A stretch of DNA of 25,711 bases. Origin: an uncultured Erysipelotrichaceae bacterium. GTDB lineage: Bacteria > Bacillota_I > Bacilli_A > Erysipelotrichales > Erysipelotrichaceae. Shown one piece after another: positions 16,033 to 23,552 of this stretch (its first letter is position 1; each line of letters opens with the position of its first letter). The notes under the pieces were generated by a model, which saw only the letters and a list, made by a program, of their open reading frames with translations, was not told the origin of the DNA and made no database searches. The DNA lies in the NCBI GenBank assembly GCA_902784015.1, contig CACZTC010000027.1:1-25711 (forward strand), written 5' to 3'. Both the position numbers and the translations under genes were made by a program.

Positions 16033-16190
16033 GTTTTTCCTCCTTTAGTAATACTTGGCCATAAGTACAGGTACAGATCATCTTTAAACAGGGTGTTATT
16101 GTAAATCTTTTCGCTTTCGAGCAAAGTTACTAAGATACAGCCGCATGTCAATAACGCCTTATGTAAGACTCTGTATGCTGCGATTTATGC
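16033..16190 (-). promoter_or_regulatory. Structured rpsD leader, probable S4 autoregulatory RNA
   Basis: The untranslated leader is about 158 bases long and visibly richer in G and C than its surroundings. On the minus strand two long-range helices interleave. AUACAG (16176-16171) can pair with CUGUAU (16140-16135). GGCGUUAUUG (16158-16149), lying between them, can pair with CAAUAACACC (16101-16092) with one mismatch. That order gives a pseudoknot or a switch between two folds. Smaller hairpins (GUCUU/AAGGC at 16168-16155, UACUU/AAGUA at about 16067-16052) are possible. Leaders before rpsD bound by S4 are known in Firmicutes; the identity here is inferred from place and shape. Confidence 0.65.
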
Positions 16191-16196
16191 TCAAAT

Positions 16197-16226
16197 ATAC
16201 TAGCATTTATAACTTAATAAAGTCAA
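16197..16226 (-). promoter_or_regulatory. rpsD promoter
   Basis: On the minus strand a -35 TTGACT (16226-16221), an 18-base spacer and a -10 TAGTAT (16202-16197) preceded by TG-C are present. This is one of only two promoters in the window with a good -35. Initiation is expected near 16190. Confidence 0.65.
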
Positions 16227-16247
16227 TAAATAGCTATAAAGAAATTA

Positions 16248-16256
16248 TGGTAAAAT
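16248..16256 (+). promoter_or_regulatory. Extended -10 promoter of ezrA
   Basis: TG-G-TAAAAT is an extended -10 element without a clear -35. Initiation near 16263 gives a leader of about 20 bases that holds AAGGAG at 16271-16276. It points away from the rpsD promoter, which starts about 20 bases to the left. Confidence 0.5.
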
Positions 16257-16283
16257 AGTAAAGATATTGAAAGGAGTACATGT

Positions 16284-18014
16284 ATGGATAGTTTTCTTCG
16301 TTTTATTTCAGATTTAAGAGTTGTAATTGCGATTGCGGTTATTGTTGCGATTTTAATTATATGGCTAATCATACATCGCGTTAAAACCAAAAGATTCTAT
16401 AAAGAATTAGATGAATTAGAAGCGCAATATAATTTATTGAAAGGTATTCCTATTTCATTAAAGATGAATAAGGCAGTAGCTATGTCTAAAGTCGATGAAG
16501 CATCATTGGAAAGAGTTAATAATGCACAAGATGATTTTAATAATGTTCAAAATGATATAGCTAAGATAACAGCAGATATTTCTGAAGCTAATGATTTAAT
16601 TGAAGCAGGTAAAATGTCTAAAGCTGATGTTTTAATGAAAGAAATAGAAAAAGAATTAAAACAAGCTGATGAATCTGCTAAAGGATTAGAATCATATTTA
16701 GATGAATTATTAGCTAAAGAAACAGCGCAGAGACAAGAAGTAAATGATTTCAAATCTAAATTCAGAGCTTTAAAATATCAAGCCCAAGAAAATGCTGCAA
16801 GCTTAGCTTTTACATGGCCAATTGTTGAACAAAAAGTTTATGATACAGAGAAAATGTTTTCTACTTTTGAAGAGTGGATGTACTCTAATGATTTTGATAA
16901 AGCTAATGCTGAATTAGAACATATTAAAACTAATATTGGTGAATTAGATGATATGTTAGAAAATTTACCAACATTAATTCAAGATGCTAAAGGTGTCATA
17001 CCTAAGATGGCAGAGAATTTACATAAGAATTATGTTGAAGAAAGAAAAAGAGATGTTTATCTAAAACATCTAAATGTTGAAGATAATTTAACTGTTATGA
17101 CAGGCGCACTTAAAGAAGATATCAAGACAATGAAATCTGGAAGTACGCTTGGTGTTAAAGAACATCTTGAAGATTATAAAGAAAGAATCGCTCAATTAAC
17201 TGATGCCGTTAATAATGAAGGTGTAGCATTTGATGAATTAAAAAATATTATTACTGAAAATGAATCTTTAAATAAAGATGTCATAAAGAATCTAGATTAT
17301 GTTAATACTGGCTTTGCGAAACATGCAGAAAGATTTGGCTTAGGCGAATTAAGTAATAGTCTTGAAGAAGAGAATACGAAATTCGAATTATTAAAGAATA
17401 AAAAAGAAGAAGTTGATAAAGTATTAAATACTAATGATGTTCCTTCTACTGCTAAATTACAGGAATTTAAGAATTATCATAAAGAATTAGGTGATCTAAA
17501 TCGCAATATTCTTGCGACTAGAGAAAAGATCGAAATGGCTACTGGAGATGAAACAAGAGCCAAAAAACAATTACTTAAATTACAAGCTGTCATTAATACA
17601 ATGAAAGTTAAATTACGTAAATTTAGACTTCCTAATATTAGTGAAAAATATGAAGAAGATATGAATGTAGCTAATGATTATATTTCTAAATTACAAAATT
17701 TAATGGATGAAACACCATTAAATATGCAACTATTAAATTCAACATTATCTGAAGCATTGAATTATATTTATAAACTATATAATGAAGTTAATAATGTTGT
17801 AGGAACAGCACAAATGGTAGAAAAGACAATCGTCTTTGGTAATAGATATAGATCTACATATGCTGATATCGATTCTCAACTAACACGCTCTGAGTTGTCT
17901 TTTAGAAATGGTGAATATACACAAGCTTTGACTACTGCTATTGCTACAATAGAAAAGATTCATCCAGGTAATTATGAATCGATGATAAAGGAGAATTCAA
18001 AAAGTGCAAGCTAG
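16284..18014 (+). CDS. ezrA: Septation ring formation regulator EzrA
   Basis: The protein has 576 residues, the usual EzrA length. One N-terminal membrane segment (about 11-29) is followed by a basic stretch and a long run of helices with coiled-coil character. Family marks are WPIVEQKVYDTEKMFSTFEEW (residues about 174-194, key residues Trp and Phe), LPTLIQDAKGVIPKM, and the C-terminal GNRYRSTYADID with LSFRNGEYTQAL. EzrA is a membrane-anchored, spectrin-like regulator that limits FtsZ ring formation to midcell in Gram-positives. In the QNR patch near the C terminus the first Gln seems replaced by Val while NRYR is kept. AAGGAG seven bases before ATG 16284 fixes the start. The end overlaps the desulfurase gene by 11 bases. 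Confidence 0.9.
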   Translation: MDSFLRFISDLRVVIAIAVIVAILIIWLIIHRVKTKRFYKELDELEAQYNLLKGIPISLKMNKAVAMSKVDEASLERVNNAQDDFNNVQNDIAKITADISEANDLIEAGKMSKADVLMKEIEKELKQADESAKGLESYLDELLAKETAQRQEVNDFKSKFRALKYQAQENAASLAFTWPIVEQKVYDTEKMFSTFEEWMYSNDFDKANAELEHIKTNIGELDDMLENLPTLIQDAKGVIPKMAENLHKNYVEERKRDVYLKHLNVEDNLTVMTGALKEDIKTMKSGSTLGVKEHLEDYKERIAQLTDAVNNEGVAFDELKNIITENESLNKDVIKNLDYVNTGFAKHAERFGLGELSNSLEEENTKFELLKNKKEEVDKVLNTNDVPSTAKLQEFKNYHKELGDLNRNILATREKIEMATGDETRAKKQLLKLQAVINTMKVKLRKFRLPNISEKYEEDMNVANDYISKLQNLMDETPLNMQLLNSTLSEALNYIYKLYNEVNNVVGTAQMVEKTIVFGNRYRSTYADIDSQLTRSELSFRNGEYTQALTTAIATIEKIHPGNYESMIKENSKSAS

Positions 18015-19131
18015 AATTTATTTTGATAATGCTAGTACGACCAAGATTAATCCTGAAGTTTTAAAAACTTATGAGAAACTATTAGAAAACTATTACGCCA
18101 ATAGTGAGTCTTTATATAACGAAGGTAATGAAATAAGAAATATGCTTGATAAGTCGCGTGCGCAGATAGCTGACTTATTAGGTGTTAATAATGAAGAAAT
18201 AATTTTTACTAGTGGTGCTTCTGAAGCTAATGCTAGCGCTATTAAAGGTGTCGCTTTTTCATTCCCCAATAAAAAACATATCATTACAACAACTATAGAG
18301 CATTCAAGCGTATTATTTGCATGTAAACAAATGGAAGAAGTTTTTGGATATGAAGTTACATATCTACCAATAAATAAAGAAGGTTTAATTGATTTAGAGA
18401 CATTAAAAAAAGCTTTAAGAAAAGATACTGTTTTAGTTACGATAATGCATGTTAATAATGAGATTGGTTCAATCTTACCAATTAAAGAAATAGCTGAATA
18501 TGTAAAATTAAATAGTGAAGCTTATATGCATGTTGATTGCACACAATCAATTGGCAAAATAGATGTCGATATGCGTAATATTGATTTAGCTTCCTTTAGT
18601 GCTCATAAAATACATGGACTAAAGGGTAGTGGTGTATTGATGAAGAAAAAACATGTACCTTTTGTAGAACTTATTGTAGGTGGCGAGCAGGAATTTGGTT
18701 TAAGAGGCGGAACTACAAATGCGATTAGTGATATAGTCTTAGCTAAAACATTAAGATTAGCAATGGAAAATAAAGATAAATTATTTGAACATGCTAAGAT
18801 ATTACAGAATTATGCAATAAGTAAGTTAGAAGAAATAGATGGTATTTTAATAAATAGTCCAAAGAATAATATACCTTGTATAATAAATTTCTCTTATGAA
18901 AAGATACCAAGCGAAGTTATGCAAAATGCACTAAATGAAAGAGGCTTTATGGTAAGCGCAAGAAGTACTTGCGAAAGTAAGAATAACTATAGTTATGTAA
19001 TAAAAGCAATGGGTTATTCTGATACAAGAGCTTCTTCATGTATACGTTTGAGCTTTGGCTTAGAAAATAATAAAGAGGAAATTGATTTGTTTTTAGAGGC
19101 ATTAAAAGAGATAATTAAACAGTATGGTTAA
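18004..19131 (+). CDS. Cysteine desulfurase (NifS/IscS-like), partner of ThiI
   Basis: The protein has 375 residues and is a class V aminotransferase-fold enzyme that takes sulfur from cysteine with pyridoxal phosphate. It has IYFDNASTTK at the start, H100 in EHSSVL, D178 and Q181 in VDCTQSIGK, the cofactor lysine K202 in SAHKIHG, RGGTTNA at 234-240, and the reactive C323 in ARSTCESKNN. The start is GTG at 18004 inside the end of ezrA, with GGAG ten bases before it. Its end overlaps thiI by eight bases. In Bacillus a desulfurase next to thiI (NifZ) supplies sulfur for 4-thiouridine in tRNA, and the same pairing here supports that role. A wider role in iron-sulfur assembly cannot be excluded. 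Confidence 0.9.
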   Translation: MQARIYFDNASTTKINPEVLKTYEKLLENYYANSESLYNEGNEIRNMLDKSRAQIADLLGVNNEEIIFTSGASEANASAIKGVAFSFPNKKHIITTTIEHSSVLFACKQMEEVFGYEVTYLPINKEGLIDLETLKKALRKDTVLVTIMHVNNEIGSILPIKEIAEYVKLNSEAYMHVDCTQSIGKIDVDMRNIDLASFSAHKIHGLKGSGVLMKKKHVPFVELIVGGEQEFGLRGGTTNAISDIVLAKTLRLAMENKDKLFEHAKILQNYAISKLEEIDGILINSPKNNIPCIINFSYEKIPSEVMQNALNERGFMVSARSTCESKNNYSYVIKAMGYSDTRASSCIRLSFGLENNKEEIDLFLEALKEIIKQYG

Positions 19132-20311
19132 ATATGATACAGTCTTAATTCGATTTGGGGAATTAAGTACTAAAGGTAAAAATAGAAAAGATTTTATTCA
19201 AAAGCTTTATATGAATATAAAGAATACTTTTAATGATATTGATGATTTTACTTATCGTAAAACGCATGATCGTATTTATATAAGCTTTGAAGGAGATTAT
19301 CAAGACTTGATAACAGAAAGATTAAAGAAAGTCTTTGGTATAAGTTCTTTTTCTTTTACTAAAAAAGTAGATTCTAAATATGAAGAAATAGAGAATACAT
19401 GTTTAGAAATAGCTAAAGAAAGCGAGACTAAATCTTTTAAGATAATAGCACGTAGACAAGATAAAACTTTTCCTTTAAATAGTGATATAATCAATCGCAA
19501 TATTGCCTCGACGATATTAAAGAATACAGATTTAAAAGTTGATGTTCATGAACCAGATTTACCAATTAGAATTGAAGTCCAAAAAGAATTAACATATATA
19601 ACAACACAAAAGATATTAGGAGCAGGAGGATATCCTGCAAATATGAATGGCAAAGTATTATTACTATTATCAGGTGGTATAGATTCTCCGGTAGCGTGTT
19701 ATGAATTAATGAAAAGAGGCTTAAAAGTAGAAGCTATTCATTTTGCGGCTCCACCATATACAAGCGAGAATGCAAAAAATAAAGTATTAACACTGGCTAA
19801 GATGCTTAGTGAATATCAATTTGATATGCATGTACATATTATTCCTTTTACTGATTTACAATTAGAAATATATAGAGTAGCTAAAGATCCTTATGCGATA
19901 ACTTTGATGAGAAGAATGATGTTTAGAATTGCTGAAAAAGTAGCTAAAGCTAATAATTGTTTAGCTATTGCAAGCGGGGAAAGCGTAGGGCAAGTTGCTT
20001 CACAGACTTTAGAAAGCATTAATACAATAAATGATGTTGTTCATATACCAGTATTAAGACCATTAATATGCTTTGATAAAATTGAAATAATAGATTTAGC
20101 TAAAAAGATAAATACATATGAGACATCGATATTGCCTTATGAAGATTGTTGTACAATCTTTGACCCTAAAAATCCAGTAACTAAACCAAATATAGAAAAA
20201 TGTGAATATTATGAAAGCCAATTCAATTATCTAGAAATGATTGAAGAGGCAATCAATAATGAAGATATAAAGAAAGTAATATTTACAAGAGAAAAGGAGG
20301 ATTATTTATAA
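19124..20311 (+). CDS. thiI: tRNA 4-thiouridine synthetase ThiI
   Basis: The protein has 395 residues, the short form without the C-terminal rhodanese domain. A ferredoxin-like part and THUMP domain occupy about 1-165 (LIRFGELSTKGKNRKDF, KIIARRQDKTFPLNS). The adenylating PP-loop domain follows, with LLLSGGIDSPVACYELMKRG at 181-200, ASGESVGQVASQTLESI and the cysteine pair in EDCCTIFDPKNPVTKP. It activates uridine 8 of tRNA with ATP and adds sulfur delivered by the desulfurase encoded just upstream. Thiamine thiazole supply is a second known role of some homologues, but no thiamine gene is near. The start at ATG 19124 overlaps the desulfurase end by eight bases. Confidence 0.95.
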   Translation: MVKYDTVLIRFGELSTKGKNRKDFIQKLYMNIKNTFNDIDDFTYRKTHDRIYISFEGDYQDLITERLKKVFGISSFSFTKKVDSKYEEIENTCLEIAKESETKSFKIIARRQDKTFPLNSDIINRNIASTILKNTDLKVDVHEPDLPIRIEVQKELTYITTQKILGAGGYPANMNGKVLLLLSGGIDSPVACYELMKRGLKVEAIHFAAPPYTSENAKNKVLTLAKMLSEYQFDMHVHIIPFTDLQLEIYRVAKDPYAITLMRRMMFRIAEKVAKANNCLAIASGESVGQVASQTLESINTINDVVHIPVLRPLICFDKIEIIDLAKKINTYETSILPYEDCCTIFDPKNPVTKPNIEKCEYYESQFNYLEMIEEAINNEDIKKVIFTREKEDYL

Positions 20312-20312
20312 T

Positions 20313-20552
20313 ATGGCTAAAATAAGTAATGAATTATTAAGAAAACTAGAATCTCTCACGAAAGCTATCACAAAGCTTCAAGAAGATGAGTTTATTAGTT
20401 TAGTTAATAGTATTTCAACCGAAATAGAAAAGAATGATGATATTAATACTGCTAAAAAATTGAAAATATATTCTGCAATTACAAGTTTATCCAATTGTCC
20501 TGAAGATGATCGTGGTAAATTCTTAGAGAAAGTTATTAAACTAGTTCGCTAA
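20313..20552 (+). CDS. Small hypothetical protein at the end of the ezrA-thiI unit
   Basis: A 79-residue protein, predicted to be entirely helical (MAKISNELLRKLESLTKAI, then an acidic-basic alternation) with one Cys at about 59 and a basic C terminus. There is no membrane segment. AAGGAGG lies 12 bases before the ATG and overlaps the last codons of thiI, so the gene is translated, though the spacing is longer than ideal. I do not recognise the family. The L21 promoter begins 26 bases downstream and no terminator is visible between them. Confidence 0.6.
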   Translation: MAKISNELLRKLESLTKAITKLQEDEFISLVNSISTEIEKNDDINTAKKLKIYSAITSLSNCPEDDRGKFLEKVIKLVR

Positions 20553-20577
20553 GAATATAAATTGAATAAAAATCTAA

Positions 20578-20606
20578 TTGACTATAGATATATTTACGAG
20601 TATTAT
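20578..20606 (+). promoter_or_regulatory. rplU-prp-rpmA promoter
   Basis: TTGACT (20578-20583), a spacer of exactly 17 bases and TATTAT (20601-20606) make a near-consensus vegetative promoter without TGn extension. Initiation is expected near 20613. Confidence 0.75.
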
Positions 20607-20612
20607 TGATAC

Positions 20613-20718
20613 GTTATCGACCCTTTTAATTATGGGTCTGTAACCGCTCAAAAAAGGGTTAAGTACAAGATTGTCCCCTTAATGGCGCGTCTTAAGATAA
20701 ATGTTAGGAGGTGTTGAT
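20613..20718 (+). promoter_or_regulatory. L21 leader RNA
   Basis: The leader of about 106 bases precedes rplU, the place where the Firmicutes L21 leader family is found. GACCC (20619-20623) and GGGTC (20634-20638) form a hairpin. The same left arm can instead pair as ACCCTTTT (20620-20627) with AAAAGGGT (20652-20659), so two folds exclude each other. AAGGG/CCCTT and CTTAA/TTAAG pairings are possible further down. GGAGG at 20707-20711 ends the leader. Control by a ribosomal protein is assumed from the family and not shown here. Confidence 0.65.
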
Positions 20719-21030
20719 ATGTACGCAATTATCGAAACAGGCGGTAAACAACTTAAGGTGGAAAAAGGAGATACTATTTTCGTTGAGAAGCTTGAAGGCG
20801 AAGAAGGCGATGAAGTTGTATTAGACAAAGTAGTATTAGTTAGTGATAAGTCCACTGTTGTTGGTACACCATATGTAGATGGTGCTAAAGTTACTTGTAA
20901 GGTTCTTAAGCAAGGAAAAGAAAAGAAAGTTATTGTCTTTAAGTACAAACAGAAAAAAGGATCTACAAGACGTAAACAAGGACATCGTCAACCATATACA
21001 AAATTAAGCGTAGAAGCTATTGAGGCTTAA
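20719..21030 (+). CDS. rplU: Large-subunit ribosomal protein L21
   Basis: The protein has 103 residues, the normal length. It begins [18 protein letters not shown] and ends with the basic [19 protein letters not shown] characteristic of L21, which binds 23S rRNA. The start at ATG 20719 follows GGAGG (20707-20711). An earlier in-frame ATG at 20701 precedes that binding site and would be an artefact. It is the first gene of the conserved rplU-prp-rpmA unit, and the prp ATG lies one base after its stop. Confidence 0.97.
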   Translation: MYAIIETGGKQLKVEKGDTIFVEKLEGEEGDEVVLDKVVLVSDKSTVVGTPYVDGAKVTCKVLKQGKEKKVIVFKYKQKKGSTRRKQGHRQPYTKLSVEAIEA

Positions 21031-21031
21031 G

Positions 21032-21343
21032 ATGATAAAAATCAACTTCACTAAGAGAGCTAACCATTATATAAAAGTTAGGGCTAATGGACATGCAAAT
21101 AGTGATGAATATGGTGAAGATCTCATATGTGCAGCAGTCTCATCTATCATGTTTGGAACATGTAATGCATTAAATATGATTACAAAGATCAATGATATTG
21201 AAATATTAGATAATGAAATAATCATTGATGTAAAAAAGCCTACACATGATACAGATGTCATTCTCGAAACTCTAAAAATACAATTAGAGACAATCAGGGA
21301 AGGCAACAAAAAAAATATACGCATAAAAGAAATGGAGGAATGA
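21032..21343 (+). CDS. prp: Ribosomal-processing cysteine protease Prp
   Basis: The protein has 103 residues. H21 in the ANGHAN motif and C33 in DLICAAVSSI form the catalytic pair of Prp, which removes the N-terminal extension of L27 in Firmicutes. The place between rplU and rpmA is the family's standard location. ATG 21032 is preferred to TTG 21020, which lies within the end of rplU. GAGG in the last codons of rplU serves as binding site. The substrate, an L27 with the extension, is encoded three bases further on. Confidence 0.93.
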   Translation: MIKINFTKRANHYIKVRANGHANSDEYGEDLICAAVSSIMFGTCNALNMITKINDIEILDNEIIIDVKKPTHDTDVILETLKIQLETIREGNKKNIRIKEMEE

Positions 21344-21346
21344 AAT

Positions 21347-21631
21347 ATGGAATATACATTAGATATTCAATTCTTTGCTAGTAAAAAGGGTGTATCTTCT
21401 ACAAAGAATGGACGTGATTCAGCAGGTCGTAGACTTGGTGCTAAAAAAGCAGATGGTCAATTCGCTACAGCCGGTTCAATTCTATATCGTCAAAGAGGTA
21501 CTAGAATTTATCCGGGTAAAAATGTTATGAAGGGTGGCGATGATACATTATTTGCGACTATATCTGGTATTGTTAAATACGAACGTTTAGGTAAGGATCG
21601 TAAACAAGTTTCTGTTTATCCAGCTAATTAG
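21347..21631 (+). CDS. rpmA: Large-subunit ribosomal protein L27 with Prp-cleaved extension
   Basis: The protein has 94 residues. The N terminus [10 protein letters not shown] precedes [18 protein letters not shown], which is the mature start of L27 in Firmicutes. Cleavage by Prp is expected between the second Phe and Ala, freeing the tail that reaches towards the peptidyl transferase centre. The remainder ([33 protein letters not shown]) is standard. GGAGG in the end of prp places the start at ATG 21347. A terminator follows directly. Confidence 0.97.
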   Translation: MEYTLDIQFFASKKGVSSTKNGRDSAGRRLGAKKADGQFATAGSILYRQRGTRIYPGKNVMKGGDDTLFATISGIVKYERLGKDRKQVSVYPAN

Positions 21632-21638
21632 CATATAG

Positions 21639-21666
21639 ATAACTCCTATTAGGAGTTATTTTTTTG
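21639..21666 (+). terminator. Terminator after rpmA
   Basis: ATAACTCCT (21639-21647) and AGGAGTTAT (21651-21659) form a perfect nine-base-pair stem with a three-base loop, followed by six T. It ends the rplU-prp-rpmA transcript. Its last T and the next G (21665-21666) are the TG of the obgE promoter. Confidence 0.88.
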
Positions 21667-21673
21667 GTAGAAT
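21665..21673 (+). promoter_or_regulatory. Extended -10 promoter of obgE
   Basis: TG-G-TAGAAT begins in the T run of the upstream terminator. Initiation would fall near 21680, four bases before the ATG at 21684. There is no room for, and no sign of, a ribosome binding site. No -35 is recognisable because that place is the terminator stem. Confidence 0.5.
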
Positions 21674-21683
21674 AGTATAAGTA

Positions 21684-22964
21684 ATGATAGATTTAGTTAA
21701 ATTACATGTTAAAGCCGGTGACGGTGGAAGAGGTTGTGTTGCATGGCGCCACGAAAAATATTATCCAAATGGCGGGCCTTTTGGCGGCGATGGTGGTAAA
21801 GGTGGTGACATTTATTTTGTTGTAGATACAAATGAGACAACTTTAACCAAGTTACGTTATACCAAAAAGATTAAAGCAGGTAATGGGATGCCTGGATTAA
21901 CTAAAAAAATGCATGGTAAATCAGGTGATGATGTTTATGTTAAAGTTCCGCTTGGCACAATGGTAAGAAATGCGAATAATAATGATTTATTAGCTGATTT
22001 ATGTGAGACTAATCAAGAAGTATTAATCGCTAAAGGTGGTAAAGGCGGTTTAGGTAATATGCATTTTGCGACAGCCCGAAATGATACTCCTGAATATGCT
22101 CAGCCAGGTGAGGTTGGAGAAAGTTTTGATTTAGTTTTAGAACTAAGATTATTAGCTGATGCTGGTCTTATTGGCTTTCCTTCAGTTGGTAAATCAACAT
22201 TTTTATCTGTTGTCTCTAGAGCTAATCCTGAAATAGCTGATTATCCTTTTACTACAATAGAACCTAATATTGGAGTGGTATCTTTACCTGATGATAGAAG
22301 CTTTGTATTAGCTGATATGCCTGGCTTAATTGAAGGAGCGAGTGAGGGTAAAGGACTTGGGCATGATTTTTTAAGACATATTAAAAGATGTAGAGTATTG
22401 ATTCATGTAATTGATATGAGCGGGGAAGCGAGAAATCCAATTGAAGCTTATGAAATCATTAATAAAGAATTAAAAGATTATGATTTAGATTTAGAGAAAA
22501 AGCCACAGATTGTTGTAGCTAATAAAATGGATGATGAATATGCGGATATGTATTTAGAAGAATTTAAGAATAAATATCCTGAACTAAATATATATGAAAT
22601 ATCTGCGATAAAGCATGAAGGTATTGATAAAGTACTATATGCTGCAATGCAAGAGATAGAAAATAGTAAGAAATATGAAAAAGAACAGAATTTAGATATA
22701 CAAAAAGAAGAAGTTGTTGTATATCGTTATGAAGCTAAAAAGCCTAGCTATCAAATAATTAATCTAGGTAAGAATAAATGGAAAGTTGAATCACAAAAAA
22801 TAGATCATTTAGTTGATAGTGTTAATTTTGATAATGAAACTGAAGTATATCAATTTGCGATGACATTAAGAAAATTAGGTATAGAGAAAGCTTTATATGA
22901 AGCAGGTGTACGTGATGGTGATGAAGTCATCATTGGTACATATATAATGGAATATAAGGAGTAA
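21684..22964 (+). CDS. obgE: GTPase Obg (ObgE/CgtA)
   Basis: The protein has 426 residues and all three Obg domains. The glycine-rich Obg fold occupies 1-158 (AGDGGRGCVAWRHEKY, GGPFGGDGGKGGD, KGGKGGLGN). The GTPase domain follows with G1 GFPSVGKST at 164-172, G2 around 190, G3 DMPG at 211-214 and G4 NKMD at 280-283. A C-terminal OCT domain lies at about 345-426 (ending near GVRDGDEVIIGTYIMEY). Obg acts in 50S assembly and links GTP level to growth control and, in spore formers, to development. The gene starts at ATG 21684 without a Shine-Dalgarno sequence. ruvA follows two bases after the stop, with AAGGAG in the end of obgE. Confidence 0.96.
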   Translation: MIDLVKLHVKAGDGGRGCVAWRHEKYYPNGGPFGGDGGKGGDIYFVVDTNETTLTKLRYTKKIKAGNGMPGLTKKMHGKSGDDVYVKVPLGTMVRNANNNDLLADLCETNQEVLIAKGGKGGLGNMHFATARNDTPEYAQPGEVGESFDLVLELRLLADAGLIGFPSVGKSTFLSVVSRANPEIADYPFTTIEPNIGVVSLPDDRSFVLADMPGLIEGASEGKGLGHDFLRHIKRCRVLIHVIDMSGEARNPIEAYEIINKELKDYDLDLEKKPQIVVANKMDDEYADMYLEEFKNKYPELNIYEISAIKHEGIDKVLYAAMQEIENSKKYEKEQNLDIQKEEVVVYRYEAKKPSYQIINLGKNKWKVESQKIDHLVDSVNFDNETEVYQFAMTLRKLGIEKALYEAGVRDGDEVIIGTYIMEYKE

Positions 22965-22966
22965 TT

Positions 22967-23545
22967 ATGATTGCACTAATAAAAGGTAATGTTGTTTCTT
23001 ATACAAGTGATAAAGTGGTTATTGAAACTAATGGAGTTGGTTTTGAAGTCTTTTATCCACATACTAATGAATTACATTTACATGAAGATATAAGTATTTA
23101 TACATATATGCATGTAAGTGAAAATGATATTAATCTTTATGGTTTTTCTTCTCTAGAAGAAAAAGAATTATTCTTACGTTTAATATCTGTAAAAGGTATT
23201 GGTCCTAAAATCGCAATGAATGCTTTAACGAGTCATACATATAATGAAATAGTTATAGCTATTGAACAAAGCAATGTAGACTTTTTAAAGAAAATGCCTG
23301 GTATTGGTAATAAGAGCGCATCCCAAATAGTTTTAGATTTAAAAGGTAGATTAGTTCCAACTGAAGTAAATGTCAAAAAGAAAGATGATAATTTATCGCA
23401 GCCAGCCCGTGATACTTTAGAAGCATTAAAAAATCTTGGTTATAAACAAGGGGATTTGAATTCTATCCTATATATATTTAATGAAAACCCAAATCTAAGT
23501 ACAGAAGAGTATTTGCGCTTAGCTTTAAGGGCTATTAGAAAGTAG
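22967..23545 (+). CDS. ruvA: Holliday junction DNA helicase subunit RuvA
   Basis: The protein has 192 residues. An OB-fold N-terminal domain ([20 protein letters not shown]) is followed by two helix-hairpin-helix units ([14 protein letters not shown] and [20 protein letters not shown]) that grip junction DNA. The short domain III at the end ([15 protein letters not shown]) contacts RuvB. It forms a tetramer that loads RuvB onto four-way junctions during recombination repair. AAGGAG before ATG 22967 sits in the end of obgE, so the two are in one transcript. ruvB starts seven bases after the stop. No ruvC is present, as expected in Firmicutes, where RecU resolves junctions. Confidence 0.95.
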   Translation: MIALIKGNVVSYTSDKVVIETNGVGFEVFYPHTNELHLHEDISIYTYMHVSENDINLYGFSSLEEKELFLRLISVKGIGPKIAMNALTSHTYNEIVIAIEQSNVDFLKKMPGIGNKSASQIVLDLKGRLVPTEVNVKKKDDNLSQPARDTLEALKNLGYKQGDLNSILYIFNENPNLSTEEYLRLALRAIRK

Positions 23546-23552
23546 GAAGATT

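Noticed and set aside
20701..20718. ATG 20701 as rplU start
   Set aside because: GGAGG lies downstream of it and ahead of ATG 20719, where L21 proteins begin.
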